From: Acidobacteriaceae bacterium
Lineage (GTDB): Bacteria; Acidobacteriota; Terriglobia; Terriglobales; Acidobacteriaceae
DNA: 5,921 bases
Reading direction: 5' to 3'
Assembly: GCA_003154055.1 (NCBI GenBank)
Contig: PMCH01000139.1
Span: 14,490 to 20,410 of the forward strand
Shown here: in pieces, positions 1 through 5,673 of the stretch
Position numbering within the stretch: the stretch's first letter is position 1
Layout: every line of letters starts with the position of its first letter
Made by a program: the position numbers and the translations under genes
Notes under the pieces: model-generated
Told to the model about the DNA's origin: nothing
The model's input: only the letters and a program-made list of their open reading frames with translations
Database searches by the model: none

Positions 1-272
1 TTCTGGTCGCGATGGTTGTGCACCGAGCTGAACTGCCCGACTTCCCAGCAGATGGCGATCAGTTCGTACAGGTCCGTCCTGTCGATCAGATTGCGCGTGT
101 AATGCTGGCGGTCCCAGGTCAGATAAGGAGCCAGGCTCGCTTCGTCAACGGGCGTCCCGGCCAGAAACCGGCGGATCTCCTCGGTGGTGTCGAACGAGGT
201 TGCGGGAAAGGCGCGCAGTTTTCGCGCAAATTCATTGATTGCCACCCGCGTTCGGACCGCTACAGCGCACAT
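1..272 (-). CDS. Cysteine dioxygenase, type I (N-terminal part, cut by window edge)
   Basis: This is the first 90 codons of a cupin-fold, non-haem iron thiol dioxygenase; the remainder lies left of position 1. The family oxidises L-cysteine to cysteine sulfinate in the cytoplasm using O2. Seen in the sequence: residues 58-64 read YTRNLID, 70-76 ELIAICW, and 79-87 GQFSSVHNH, which fits the cupin motif G(X)5HXH with His85 and His87 as two of the three iron ligands. These line up closely with the mammalian enzyme (YTRNLVD, LMILCW, SSIHDH). Arg60 occupies the place of the carboxylate-binding Arg of true cysteine dioxygenases; Gln there marks 3-mercaptopropionate dioxygenases. The third His and the Cys-Tyr crosslink region are off the window. 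ATG at 272-270 is chosen because GGGG lies 6 nt upstream and the conserved core then starts at the usual distance. The gene lies 71 bp after queA on the same strand, so co-transcription is possible. Confidence 0.85.
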   Translation of the reverse strand, partial: MCAVAVRTRVAINEFARKLRAFPATSFDTTEEIRRFLAGTPVDEASLAPYLTWDRQHYTRNLIDRTDLYELIAICWEVGQFSSVHNHRDQ

Positions 273-295
273 AGAATGCCCCAAGCAAAAGATTG

Positions 296-301
296 AGTAT
301 A
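296..301 (-). promoter_or_regulatory. Possible -10 box upstream of cysteine dioxygenase
   Basis: The minus strand reads TATACT, five of six matches to TATAAT, in the 71-bp gap after queA, 23 nt before the ATG at 272. No convincing -35 hexamer sits 16-18 bp upstream. The dioxygenase could therefore have its own weak promoter or be read through from queA. Confidence 0.2.
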
Positions 302-343
302 CCCGAGCGGTCGCCGTCGTCCGCGTGGGCTGATCCACTGCAC

Positions 344-1489
344 TCACTCCACGAACATGCAGTCGCCGTAGGAATAAAAGCGGTAACCGGCTTCCACGGC
401 GTGCCGGTAGGCACTCATCACAAAGTCTTTTGCGCCGAGAGCGCAGACCAACATCAGCAGGGTGGATTGGGGAAGATGGAAATTGGTCAACAAAGCGTCC
501 ACCACGCGGAACTTGTATCCGGGATAGATGAACAAGTCCGCCTCGCCGGTTCCCGTTTCTACCCGCTCGCCGCCCGCCTGCTGCGCCGCGTACTCGAGGG
601 TGCGGGCTGTGGTTGTCCCGACGGCAATCACCCGGCGCCGGTGTTGTTTGGCCGCATTGATGCCGCGTGCGGCTTCCGCTGAAATTTCGTACCACTCCCG
701 ATGCAACTGGTGGTCTTCCACGTTGGCGGCCCGCACCGGCTGAAACGTCCCCAGACCGACGTGCAGTGTGACTTCGGCGATTTCGATCCCGCGTGCGCCA
801 ATGCGTTCCAGGATTTCCGGCGTGAAGTGCAGGCCCGCGGTCGGGGCGGCCACCGATCCTCGCGCCCGGGCATAGATGGTCTGGTAGCGGTCGCGATCGG
901 CCGCCTGGTCCTCACGATCGATATAGGGCGGCAGCGGGATGTGCCCAACGCGTTCGATTCGAGTAAAGAAGTCGGCGACGGGAGCAAACCGGATGCGCCG
1001 CTCCCCAAAACCGCCGCGCGCGATGACTTCGGCCTCCAATGCGGGCCGATCACCAACGTGAAGATCGCCAAACGAGAGCTTCTCTCCGATACCAATCTTG
1101 CGTCCCGGCCGAACCAGGCACTCCCATTCGTTGGGATCGTCGGACAGGCGGCGGGTAAGAAGCACCTCGACGCGCCCCCGCAGAAAGTCCCGGGAGGCCG
1201 GGTTCTGCGGGCTCAGAGGCTGCGCCCGTTCTCCGCTCCGGTGCCCGTAGAGCCGCGCCGGAAAGACCCGGGTGTTGTTCAGAACCAGCAGGTCGCCAGA
1301 TCGGAGCAGATCCGGAAACTGCCGGAAAGCCCGGTCCTGCCAGGTCTGGGTCTGCCGGTCCAGGTGGAGCAGGCGCGAAGCGGCGCGATCCGGCAGCGGT
1401 TCCTGGGCAATGAGTTCCGGCGGCAGATGGTAATGGAAGTCGGAGACAAGCACCGGGAGATTATAGGGTTTGAGGCCGGCTTCCCCCAT
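344..1489 (-). CDS. queA: S-adenosylmethionine:tRNA ribosyltransferase-isomerase QueA
   Basis: QueA transfers and isomerises the ribosyl part of S-adenosylmethionine onto 7-aminomethyl-7-deazaguanine in tRNA, giving epoxyqueuosine, the penultimate step of queuosine synthesis at wobble position 34. Recognised from family motifs along its whole length: SDFHYHLPPELIAQEP (16-31), LLVLNNTRVFPARL (67-80), WECLVRPGRKIG (122-133), HIPLPPYI (183-190), YARARGSVAAPTAGLHFT (206-223), TLHVGLGTFQPV (241-252), VIAVGTTTARTLE (287-299), YPGYKFRVVDALLTNFHLP (322-340) and FYSYGDCMF (371-379). The length of 381 is slightly more than the usual 340-360. The family normally begins just before VSDF, so a GTG at 1453 (residue 13), giving 369 residues, is a serious alternative; neither start has a good Shine-Dalgarno. 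ATG 1489 is given here as the longest supported frame. The gene diverges from the aldolase and precedes the cysteine dioxygenase. No other queuosine gene is in the window. Confidence 0.97.
   Translation of the reverse strand: MGEAGLKPYNLPVLVSDFHYHLPPELIAQEPLPDRAASRLLHLDRQTQTWQDRAFRQFPDLLRSGDLLVLNNTRVFPARLYGHRSGERAQPLSPQNPASRDFLRGRVEVLLTRRLSDDPNEWECLVRPGRKIGIGEKLSFGDLHVGDRPALEAEVIARGGFGERRIRFAPVADFFTRIERVGHIPLPPYIDREDQAADRDRYQTIYARARGSVAAPTAGLHFTPEILERIGARGIEIAEVTLHVGLGTFQPVRAANVEDHQLHREWYEISAEAARGINAAKQHRRRVIAVGTTTARTLEYAAQQAGGERVETGTGEADLFIYPGYKFRVVDALLTNFHLPQSTLLMLVCALGAKDFVMSAYRHAVEAGYRFYSYGDCMFVE
1460..1465 (-). promoter_or_regulatory. TATAAT box within the 5' part of queA
   Basis: The minus strand carries a perfect TATAAT. 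Standard spacing would place the transcription start at 1453, which is the G of the in-frame GTG that matches the family's usual N-terminus. No -35 consensus is present 16-18 bp upstream (TGGGGG and its neighbours), so this is either an unusual leaderless promoter or a coincidence inside coding sequence. Confidence 0.3.
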
Positions 1490-1522
1490 GGTCCGCCGCG
1501 CCGGTTCCCGGCACCTTCTATT

Positions 1523-1552
1523 TACATATTTTCACGTTGGATTGGTTGTAAG
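1523..1552 (-). promoter_or_regulatory. Possible queA promoter in the divergent intergenic region
   Basis: On the minus strand CTTACA (1552-1547) resembles TTGACA at four of six positions. It is followed after 18 bp by TATGTA (1528-1523), which shares the leading TAT of the -10 consensus. The stretch 1515-1560 is the AT-richest part of the gap between queA and the aldolase. It is the natural place for divergent promoters, but the match is weak and no rightward promoter stands out. Confidence 0.25.
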
Positions 1553-1592
1553 GTTTTGGAGACGTGCGGTACCATGACCGCGGGGCTTGGTA

Positions 1593-2330
1593 ATGTCGAG
1601 TGAACGCAAACATCGGCTCGAGATCGTGGAGTACGGGCGGCGGCTGCATGCCCAGGGGTTCGTGGCGGCGACCGATGGCAACCTCTCCGTGCGTCTCGAC
1701 GATCATCGCCTGCTGGTCACGCCCACCGGGATGAGCAAAGGCGCGATGCGCCCCGCCGACATGGTTATCGTCGATCTGGACGGGAACCGGCTCGCGGGCA
1801 AGCGCAACGTTTCCAGCGAGATCGGCATGCATCTGCTGATCTACCGCATGCGTCCCGATGTGCAGGGTATTGTGCATGCGCATCCCACGACCGCCACGGG
1901 GTTTGCCGCTTCCGGAATTGCCCTGAACCGGCCGCTGGTCTGCGAGGTGGTGGTTGGCCTGGGCGCGATTCCGCTGGCGCGATACGGCACCCCCGGCACG
2001 CCTGAACTGGCGGAGGCGCTTGAGCCGCTGGTTCCGGACCACGATGCCATCCTGATGGCGAATCATGGAGTGGTCACCTGCGGCCCCACGCTGGAAAACG
2101 CCTTCATGAAGATGGAAACCGTCGAGCACTTCGCCAAGATCGCCCTGGTGGCCCGCCTCATCGGGCACGAGCAGCCGCTCGGCGAAGCGGAAGTAGAAAA
2201 GCTTGTGGCGGTGCGCCATCGCTACAACGGCGGGGCAAAGCCTGCTTCAGAAGCACGGCGCATCCCGGTTGCAGGTGACGGACTCCGATCCGAGACCGAG
2301 TCGAAGGAAACGGTCGGCAACCGGCGGTAA
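1593..2330 (+). CDS. Class II aldolase/adducin family protein, L-fuculose-phosphate aldolase-like
   Basis: This is a cytoplasmic zinc-dependent aldolase of the FucA/AraD fold, which cleaves or epimerises sugar phosphates, typically giving dihydroxyacetone phosphate and an aldehyde. Seen: DGNLS (28-32), TPTGMSKG (43-50), the phosphate-binding and catalytic segment VSSEIGMH with Ser74, Ser75 and Glu76, the zinc pair in VHAHPTTAT (His95, His97), RYGTPGTPEL (130-139) and the third zinc ligand in MANHGV (His158). Spacing and order match E. coli FucA (Glu73, His92, His94, His155). All catalytic residues are present, so it should be active. The exact substrate cannot be fixed from sequence: fuculose-1-phosphate, another ketose phosphate, or a 3-oxo-tetronate phosphate are possible. 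ATG 1593 is preferred over the in-frame TTG at 1587 because GGGG (1582-1585) lies 7 nt upstream. The length of 245 exceeds FucA (about 215) through a polar, probably disordered C-terminal tail after about residue 215. No fucose or rhamnose genes are adjacent. Confidence 0.9.
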   Translation: MSSERKHRLEIVEYGRRLHAQGFVAATDGNLSVRLDDHRLLVTPTGMSKGAMRPADMVIVDLDGNRLAGKRNVSSEIGMHLLIYRMRPDVQGIVHAHPTTATGFAASGIALNRPLVCEVVVGLGAIPLARYGTPGTPELAEALEPLVPDHDAILMANHGVVTCGPTLENAFMKMETVEHFAKIALVARLIGHEQPLGEAEVEKLVAVRHRYNGGAKPASEARRIPVAGDGLRSETESKETVGNRR

Positions 2331-2367
2331 CAGCCCGGCAGTTCCATGCGCGAATGGTGAGGTTTCC

Positions 2368-2952
2368 GTGAAAGTTTTCGCCGCTGTCGTGTTTCTCTTG
2401 TTTCCTTGTATCTTATCCGCCCAATCTCCAAGCACCACTCCGGCGCAATCAGACGGGCAAAGCGCTCCGTTACCTGCTCTTTCCGAGCAACCTCTGAAGA
2501 TTGATCCTGCCAAGGAGGCCGACATCCGCCGCCTCTTTGAACTAACCGGGGGCTAGCAACTAGCGCTTCAGGTGATGGACAATATGGGAAAGAGCCTTAA
2601 GCCATTGATGACGCAAGCTCTTCCGCCGGGGGAGTACCGCGAGAAACTGGTCGATCTCTTTTTTGTGAAATTCCAGTCCAGACTCGACATGCAACAGCTC
2701 CTCGACCTGGCGATCCCCATTTATGACAAGTATCTGTCGCACGAAGAGGTCAGGGGCTTGATCGAGTTTTATCAAACGCCGTTGGGCCAGAAGACCCTCA
2801 AGGTACTTCCGACCATGCTTACGGAGTTGCAGGAAGCGGGTAGAAAGTGGGGCGAGAACCTGGGCCGCGATTCCATGAGAGAAGTCCTTGCCGAACATCC
2901 GGATCTCGCCAAGGCTTTGGAGGGTGCAGCAAAAACCGCTCAGCCCCACTGA
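2368..2952 (+). pseudogene. DUF2059 secreted protein gene interrupted by an in-frame TAG
   Basis: A GTG start at 2368 with a strong Shine-Dalgarno (GGTGAGG, 2356-2362, 5 nt away) opens a frame beginning with a signal peptide (MKVFAAVVFLLFPCILSA, cut before Q19) and a Pro/Ser/Gln-rich linker. It continues to DPAKEADIRRLFELTGG and is then stopped by TAG at codon 63 (2554-2556). The very next codon resumes the same frame with QLALQVMDNM and runs without break to TGA at 2950-2952. The second part carries the DUF2059 core: LVDLFFVKF, LDLAIPIYDKYLS, IEFYQTPLGQKTL, then WGENLGRDSM and EHPDLAKALE. Family members read LTGxxxLALQVMDNM without a gap, so a single substitution (for example AAG or CAG to TAG) explains the break. 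DUF2059 proteins are probably periplasmic, with no established function. Options are a young pseudogene, a sequencing error, or amber readthrough. Restart at GTG 2572 or ATG 2575 would give a protein lacking the signal peptide. The gene lies 37 bp after the aldolase. Confidence 0.85.
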
Positions 2953-2987
2953 TGGTGGCCTGATTGAAAACGTCAGCCGCCCAGTTG

Positions 2988-5180
2988 CTAGTCTCCCCCG
3001 ATCCTGAACCTCATCCCCGCCCGGAAATTCGCCGACAGCGCCGGATATCCCACCACTTCGTTGTAGTGATCATTCAGGGCATTTTCGACGTTGGCGTAGG
3101 CAGTGATGCGCGAGGTGATGGCGTACCATCCGCCGAGATCGACTCGCGCGTAGCCCGCTGCATGGTTGATGTTGAAGCCGAGGAAGTCCGAGTCGGTCCG
3201 GCGGCCGACGAAGCTCCCACCGAGGTTTGCTCCCCAGCGCGATCCGAGGTAAGTCAGAAGCAGGTTTCCCGAATGCCTGGGCCGGCGCAGCAGCGGCTGC
3301 CCGTCGGAGGCGCCCGAGAGAGCTTGCGACGAGGTGTAGAGGTAAGCAGCATTCAGCGAGACCCGCGACGACAATCTCCCGGCGACCCGCGCCTCCGCTC
3401 CGTGCGCGATGGACTGGTTGATGTTCTGGTACTGTCCGGTGAATGTCTTGGGATCCACGATGACGAAGTTAATCTGGTTGCGAAACCCATTGTTGAAGTA
3501 GAGCCCCGACAAAGTGAACCTGTTGCCGAGGAATCCCTGATCGAATCCAGTTTCGAAAGCGCGGTTCTCTTCCGCTTTCAGATTGGGATTCGGGATGATT
3601 CCCTGCCCGTTTGCGTAGGCTTCTTCAAAACGCGCCTCTTTGATGCCGGTCGCGTAGGAGAAGCGCAGGCGTGTGCCAGAGAAAACATTTCCTCCCTTGA
3701 GCGCGAGTAAGCTCAGTGCAACCCGAGGGACGCCCTGGCTGCCGAAGGTCTCGTTATGGACGTAACGGACGCCGGCCACGGCCGACAGCCGTTTCCAGGT
3801 TAGCCGTTGCTGAATGTAGGCGGCGTGATTGAGCCGGACTGCAGGGATGGATTCGGTGAAGATAAACGGATCGCCCTGTGAATCCAAAGTTTTTGAATAG
3901 GTGAAGAATCTGCCATTCTCATCCTCAAACTCATATCCGACAGTGGTCTGCGCCCAGCTTCGCGGCGTGTAGTCGCCTTGATACATGAAGCCGGCGCGAT
4001 TGATGTGCGCGGTAGCGAGGAAGGGGCAGTCGGTGTAAATGAACTGGGAATTGTCACAACCGCGGTCGGGAATGTCATCCTGATTGAGCCGCCGGGTGTT
4101 GTACTCGTAGCCCGTCAGCCGGTGCCGCCACCGCTCAGGCGCAGAGATCGAAAGCTCTCCGCTGGCAAGAAAATTGTTGGCACGAGCCCGCTGATCTGTG
4201 TCGGGCGCCAGCAGCGGCTGCCCGTTGAAGTCCCACTCGCCCGGAACTCCGGTGCGACTGTTCGAATGCCGCCCACGCACGCGAAACAGGACTCGCGGGC
4301 TCAACTGCACGCCCAGATTGCCGCCCTGCAGAGCATTGGTGTAATCGGCATTCGGCCCCTGCCCGTGGGTATTGAACTGGTCGGCAAAGGCATCGTAGTC
4401 GAAGCGGGAACGTGCGCCGGAGAGGGCTGCAAATCCGTGCGCGGTGCCGAAGTTTCCGCCGTCACCGCCGAAGCGGAGTTCGGGAACCGCGGTCGTCCCA
4501 TTGCGCGCAAACAGCTGCACGACGCTGGTCATCGCGTCCGACCCATACAACGTGCTCTGCGCCCCGAGCAGGAATTCCACTCGGTCGGTTTCCGCCGCCG
4601 GAATGGTTGAGAATTCGAAGGTCCCGCCCGGATCGTTGACGGGGACGCCATCCACCAGCACTTTGTTGTAGCGCGAATCTCCGCCTTCCACGAACAGCGA
4701 CCCCAGCCCGCCGCGGTGGCCTGCAACATTCACCACCGCGCCCGGGAGAAACCGCAAGGCGTCGCCCAGGGAGGCGGGTTGCATGGCTTCAATCTGATCG
4801 GCGCTCAATAGCGACACGCTGCTGGCGGTTTCGTCGGCGGGAGTTGGCGTGCGCGTTGCGCTCACCACAACCGTCTCGGAGGCTGCGGCTACATGCAACT
4901 GGACGGTTACCGCGGAAGAAGACTTCTCAACCTCCGACCACGAGGCTGCGAAGCCGGGAGCGAGCACTTGCACGCGCAGAGCCGCGTCGTTGATCTGGAA
5001 AAGAGCTTCGCCGTCTCCCGAGGTGGTTCGCACCTGGAGCGGCGCAGACTCACCGGTCCGATACACAGACACCTGCGCGCCCGCGACGGCGGCGGAATGC
5101 GGATCGACAACTTTAATGCGAAGCTCGGCAGCGAATGCCGCCGGGAGAAACAACAGGAATAAAACCAGGGACCGTACCAT
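2988..5180 (-). CDS. btuB: TonB-dependent outer membrane receptor, BtuB-like cobalamin transporter
   Basis: This is a 730-residue outer membrane beta-barrel that takes up a scarce substrate with energy from TonB. Domains in order: a signal peptide (residues 1-17 or 18, ending AAFAA); a carboxypeptidase-regulatory-like beta domain (about 19-97, with VVDPHSAAVAGAQVSVYRTG); a TonB box (ETVVVSATR, 102-110, compare DTLVVTANR of E. coli BtuB); a plug (about 115-225) containing LGDALRFLPGAVV, VLVDGVPVNDPGG and RVEFLLGAQSTLYGSDA (200-216); and a barrel with the typical SYATGIKEARFEEAYANG and NLKAEENRAFETGFD segments, ending FRAGMRFRIGGD. Cys375 and Cys385 may form a disulfide in an external loop. The start ATG 5180 is secure: AAGGAGG lies 5 nt upstream and the signal peptide follows at once, although the frame stays open upstream to 5486 through the riboswitch. 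The cobalamin riboswitch in the leader makes vitamin B12 or a corrinoid the likely substrate. No btuCDF or other cobalamin genes are in the window. It converges on the DUF2059 gene, 35 bp apart. Confidence 0.93.
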   Translation of the reverse strand: MVRSLVLFLLFLPAAFAAELRIKVVDPHSAAVAGAQVSVYRTGESAPLQVRTTSGDGEALFQINDAALRVQVLAPGFAASWSEVEKSSSAVTVQLHVAAASETVVVSATRTPTPADETASSVSLLSADQIEAMQPASLGDALRFLPGAVVNVAGHRGGLGSLFVEGGDSRYNKVLVDGVPVNDPGGTFEFSTIPAAETDRVEFLLGAQSTLYGSDAMTSVVQLFARNGTTAVPELRFGGDGGNFGTAHGFAALSGARSRFDYDAFADQFNTHGQGPNADYTNALQGGNLGVQLSPRVLFRVRGRHSNSRTGVPGEWDFNGQPLLAPDTDQRARANNFLASGELSISAPERWRHRLTGYEYNTRRLNQDDIPDRGCDNSQFIYTDCPFLATAHINRAGFMYQGDYTPRSWAQTTVGYEFEDENGRFFTYSKTLDSQGDPFIFTESIPAVRLNHAAYIQQRLTWKRLSAVAGVRYVHNETFGSQGVPRVALSLLALKGGNVFSGTRLRFSYATGIKEARFEEAYANGQGIIPNPNLKAEENRAFETGFDQGFLGNRFTLSGLYFNNGFRNQINFVIVDPKTFTGQYQNINQSIAHGAEARVAGRLSSRVSLNAAYLYTSSQALSGASDGQPLLRRPRHSGNLLLTYLGSRWGANLGGSFVGRRTDSDFLGFNINHAAGYARVDLGGWYAITSRITAYANVENALNDHYNEVVGYPALSANFRAGMRFRIGGD

Positions 5181-5181
5181 A

Positions 5182-5220
5182 CCATCCTCCTTCACACGCG
5201 AAAGGGGTTTCTGGGGATGG
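5182..5220 (-). promoter_or_regulatory. Shine-Dalgarno-masking hairpin (riboswitch expression platform)
   Basis: Immediately after the aptamer, CCATCC (5220-5215) can pair with GGATGG (5187-5182), and inside it CCTTT (5205-5201) with GAAGG (5193-5189), leaving a 7-nt loop CGCGTGT (5200-5194). Both stems cover parts of the AAGGAGG Shine-Dalgarno, so folding would block translation. There is no U-run, which argues for translational rather than transcriptional control. The first two bases of the outer stem overlap the 3' strand of the aptamer closing stem. Confidence 0.6.
5186..5192 (-). promoter_or_regulatory. Strong Shine-Dalgarno of the TonB receptor gene
   Basis: The minus strand reads AAGGAGG, a near-perfect anti-16S match, 5 nt before ATG 5180. 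It decides the start against the much longer open frame. An ATG overlapping its 3' edge (5185-5183) is out of frame. Confidence 0.9.
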
Positions 5221-5422
5221 TTCGCGCCGGTCTCCTGGCTTGCGAGTAAGGACTTTTTCAAGTCCGGATTCTGCGGCCGTCCTTCCCAGGCTCTTCGTGT
5301 TGAAGATAGTGCCCAGTGGACGTCCGCCGTGTCCTCGCTTACAGTTGCGCGGCAGCGCGGGATTTGCACCCGCTTCCCGACGTAGTACCGGCGAGGTGCC
5401 GGACTACGTTGGCGCGCGAACC
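5219..5422 (-). ncRNA. Cobalamin (vitamin B12) riboswitch, class I aptamer
   Basis: The minus strand between an upstream closing arm and the receptor gene shows the full cobalamin aptamer layout. P1 is nine perfect pairs, GGTTCGCGC (5422-5414) with GCGCGAACC (5227-5219). P2 is ACGTAGT/ACTACGT extended by CCGG/CCGG. The core then reads GGGAAGCGGGTGCAAATC followed by CCGCGCTGCC and GCGCAACTGTAA, matching the GGGAA...GGUGxAAxUCC...CUGxC...GCAACUGUAA consensus. Next come CCACTGGG (5319-5312), a CTTC/GAAG hairpin, TGGGAAGG (5288-5281) and a GGACTT-GAAA-AAGTCC tetraloop hairpin (5265-5250). The B12 box AGCCAGGAGACCGGC (5240-5226) closes the aptamer. In this class, adenosylcobalamin or a related corrinoid binds the core and switches the downstream gene off. 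It lies directly before the btuB-like gene, its classic target. Confidence 0.95.
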
Positions 5423-5429
5423 CAATTTT

Positions 5430-5458
5430 TTTGAAAGAACAGAAAATCAGCCCCGCAA
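5430..5458 (-). promoter_or_regulatory. Possible promoter of the riboswitch-receptor transcript
   Basis: On the minus strand TTGCGG (5458-5453) and TTCAAA (5435-5430), 17 bp apart, lie just upstream of the first aptamer stem in an AT-rich patch. Matches to the sigma-70 consensus are three to four of six at each box. Position is the main argument; transcription would begin at about 5423, at the very foot of P1. Confidence 0.3.
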
Positions 5459-5553
5459 ATTTAACTGGGGTGGGGGCGCAAGTCAAACGGAGGGAGCGGA
5501 AGAATCATCCGCAAGAGCCGACCGTGAGGCAGTCTGGCAGTTCGTTGGGTGGT

Positions 5554-5582
5554 TTCCCCAACCCGCGAAGCCTGTGTAAAAT
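5554..5582 (+). promoter_or_regulatory. Possible efp promoter
   Basis: TAAAAT (5577-5582) matches five of six positions of the -10 consensus and sits in the only AT-rich patch (5576-5592) upstream of efp. The -35 region (TTCCCC at 5554-5559, 17 bp away) is poor. The predicted start near 5589 would give a leader of about 85 nt. The rest of 5423-5560 shows no gene; it contains a GTTGGG/CCCAAC inverted repeat (5544-5549 with 5557-5562). Confidence 0.35.
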
Positions 5583-5600
5583 AACCTTTTAACGCCAATA

Positions 5601-5633
5601 GCAGCGGAAAGCCCTGGGCACCTGCCCCGCTGC
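5601..5633 (+). other. Stem-loop in the efp leader
   Basis: GCAGCGG (5601-5607) and CCGCTGC (5627-5633) form a perfect 7-bp stem. The 19-nt loop contains a smaller GGGC/GCCC pairing (5616-5619 with 5624-5627) that competes for one base. It would begin about 12 nt into the predicted efp transcript. No U-run follows, so it is not a terminator; it may stabilise the mRNA 5' end or be fortuitous in GC-rich DNA. Confidence 0.35.
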
Positions 5634-5673
5634 CGAGAATTCCTGAGAAGAGAGAAGGAGATGTAAACCAGCA

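Noticed and set aside
701..1603. 300-codon open frame on the plus strand
   Set aside because: It lies antisense to queA, whose family motifs run the whole length of the opposite strand; no family resemblance in its own translation. A GC-rich shadow frame.
1518..2219. 233-codon open frame on the minus strand
   Set aside because: It is antisense to the class II aldolase with all catalytic residues on the plus strand, and its translation has no recognisable motif.
2203..2556. Longer upstream start for the 5' half of the DUF2059 gene
   Set aside because: The frame is open back to 2203 but overlaps the aldolase; the Shine-Dalgarno GGTGAGG and the signal peptide fix the start at GTG 2368.
2953..2987. 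Terminator between the convergent DUF2059 and receptor genes
   Set aside because: Only a weak bulged stem (GGCCTGA with TCAGCC) can be drawn and neither strand has a following T-run, so a rho-independent terminator is not supported.
2964..3710. 248-codon open frame on the plus strand
   Set aside because: It lies opposite the C-terminal barrel of the TonB receptor and shows no domain of its own.
3978..4610. 210-codon open frame on the plus strand
   Set aside because: Antisense shadow of the plug and early barrel region of the TonB receptor.
5411..5432. Plus-strand terminator ending in the T-run at 5426-5432
   Set aside because: The GC-rich arms before the T-run are the riboswitch P1 and P2 stems of the other strand, and no plus-strand gene ends upstream.
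5181..5486. 102-residue N-terminal extension of the receptor frame
   Set aside because: The frame stays open but passes through the cobalamin riboswitch. A signal peptide and an ideal Shine-Dalgarno mark the start at 5180.
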